A stretch of 64,000 bases of DNA, from NCBI GenBank assembly GCA_035567895.1, contig DATMPC010000001.1, forward strand, positions 62,001 through 126,000, written 5' to 3'. Positions 63,558 through 64,000 of this stretch are shown here, one piece after another. A program made the translations under genes and the position numbers. Source of the DNA: Terriglobales bacterium. GTDB lineage: Bacteria > Acidobacteriota > Terriglobia > Terriglobales > Acidobacteriaceae. The first letter of the stretch is position 1. Each line of letters begins with the position of its first letter. The notes beneath the pieces were generated by a model, which searched no databases, was not told the origin of the DNA, and was given only the letters and a program-made list of their open reading frames with translations.

Positions 63558-63645
63558 TGTGTTGGTTCTGTGGAACAGGCCTCATTGGGGTGGAACCCAA
63601 TCCACTTTTCACGGGTTGAAAAAAACGTCGTCACAATTCGCTGAT

Positions 63646-63830
63646 GTTCCCTGTTATTTTTTTGAATCCTGGGCGAAACACCACTAAGTGCTTGCTGAAG
63701 GTTGGGTTAGGGAGAAATCCACAGAACTCCCTGTTATTTCCCTGCGTTACAGAAGAATTTGCGAAATTTGGGCAGAATTCGACGATTTCGCGACCGCATT
63801 CAAAAATTCCCTTGTTATTGTCGCTGTTCC
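63646..63830. repeat. Dispersed intergenic repeat, copy C
   Basis: The closest relative of copy A at 8197-8383: both begin GTTCCCTGTTA, then a T-run and GAATC, share CTCCCTGTTAT-like and GGGCAGAATTCGACG words, and end CTTGTTATTGTC/CCTGTTATTGTC. The short frames on both strands of this area are by-products of the repeat. From 63831 to the right edge I see nothing more that I can name. Confidence 0.65.
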
Positions 63831-64000
63831 ACTGGTTTTTCGCTTTGGCTGATGCATTTTCTGCAGTAGAGCGGAGGTCTCCGGAGCCTTGAAAAAAGGG
63901 GCGCCATCCACCCGATGGTTTGGAGACAATCAGAGGAAAAGGGCTAAGGCTGAATTCGAGCCAGTTCCTTGCGATACAAGTCGTTCCCTGGAAATTCACG

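Noticed and set aside
63631-63999. A 122-codon minus-strand frame at the right edge
   Set aside because: It is made from repeat copy C and has no start signal or domain.
1-64000. tRNA or rRNA genes, prophage or integrase
   Set aside because: Scanning for T-loop-like words and long rRNA-like stretches on both strands, and for integrase or phage proteins among the frames, gave nothing convincing.

Overview
The window looks like chromosomal DNA from an acidobacterium (Acidobacteriota, Terriglobia / Koribacter-like). This is inferred from gene content, not from a search. The clues are a carboxypeptidase-regulatory-domain TonB receptor of the Oar type, very large secreted DUF3857/transglutaminase and TPR proteins, glycine-zipper and BON lipoproteins, an eukaryotic-like Ser/Thr kinase, moderately high GC, many TTG/GTG starts, and abundant small palindromic intergenic repeats. 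I see no rRNA, tRNA, CRISPR array or prophage.

Layout. 1-1.4 kb: end of a pilus/type II secretion cluster (GspC/PilP-like protein and a GspG-like pseudopilin). 1.5-1.8 kb: an IscA/ErpA-type Fe-S carrier. 2.3-8.1 kb: a three-gene fatty acid beta-oxidation operon (hydroxyacyl-CoA dehydrogenase/enoyl-CoA hydratase fusion, thiolase, acyl-CoA dehydrogenase) read leftward from a promoter whose spacer is a perfect FadR-type (TetR family) operator. 8.4-9.9 kb: a LuxR-type regulator with a degenerate receiver and a secreted YxxGY-repeat protein. 10.3-17.1 kb: two overlapping DUF3857/transglutaminase-like giants plus a SufT-like Fe-S gene. 17.6-20.3 kb: uvrC and lolA. 20.5-23.7 kb: a BON lipoprotein, an NAD(P)-binding epimerase-like protein and a Gly/Tyr/Asn-rich secreted protein. 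24-25.9 kb: peroxiredoxin, ECF sigma factor and zinc anti-sigma factor. 26-28 kb: LytTR regulator and MocR regulator. 28.3-34.7 kb: large secreted TPR/coiled-coil protein, Ser/Thr kinase and ATP-grasp enzyme. 35-37.2 kb: DUF1223 protein, degenerate-receiver LuxR regulator and PilZ protein. 37.3-41.5 kb: divergent tldE/tldD, a 7-TM membrane protein and a 47-residue secreted Cys peptide. 42.2-43.6 kb: amino acid permease. 43.6-45 kb: a gene-poor, palindrome-rich stretch. 45-51.5 kb: M48 protease, aroA, TPR protein, hydrolase, truncated FAD oxidase and a secreted TPR protein. 52-54.6 kb: MBL hydrolase, a 538-bp terminal-inverted-repeat element carrying one GxxExxY gene, hpt and deoC. 54.7-58.2 kb: GAF-GAF-PP2C phosphatase and lysA. 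58.5-63.6 kb: glycine-zipper protein, TonB receptor, pnuC and an NadR-like kinase.

The most unusual signals are: (1) the GxxExxY gene bracketed by inverted repeats that match a 197-bp 'empty' palindrome near 58.2 kb, so it looks like an autonomous/non-autonomous element pair; (2) the FadR box filling the promoter spacer of the beta-oxidation operon; (3) a small secreted peptide gene behind an attenuator-like hairpin and in front of a 7-TM protein, next to tldD/tldE; (4) three copies of a dispersed 130-190-bp intergenic repeat; (5) a paired intact and Cys-less transglutaminase; (6) two regulators that lack the phospho-acceptor Asp.
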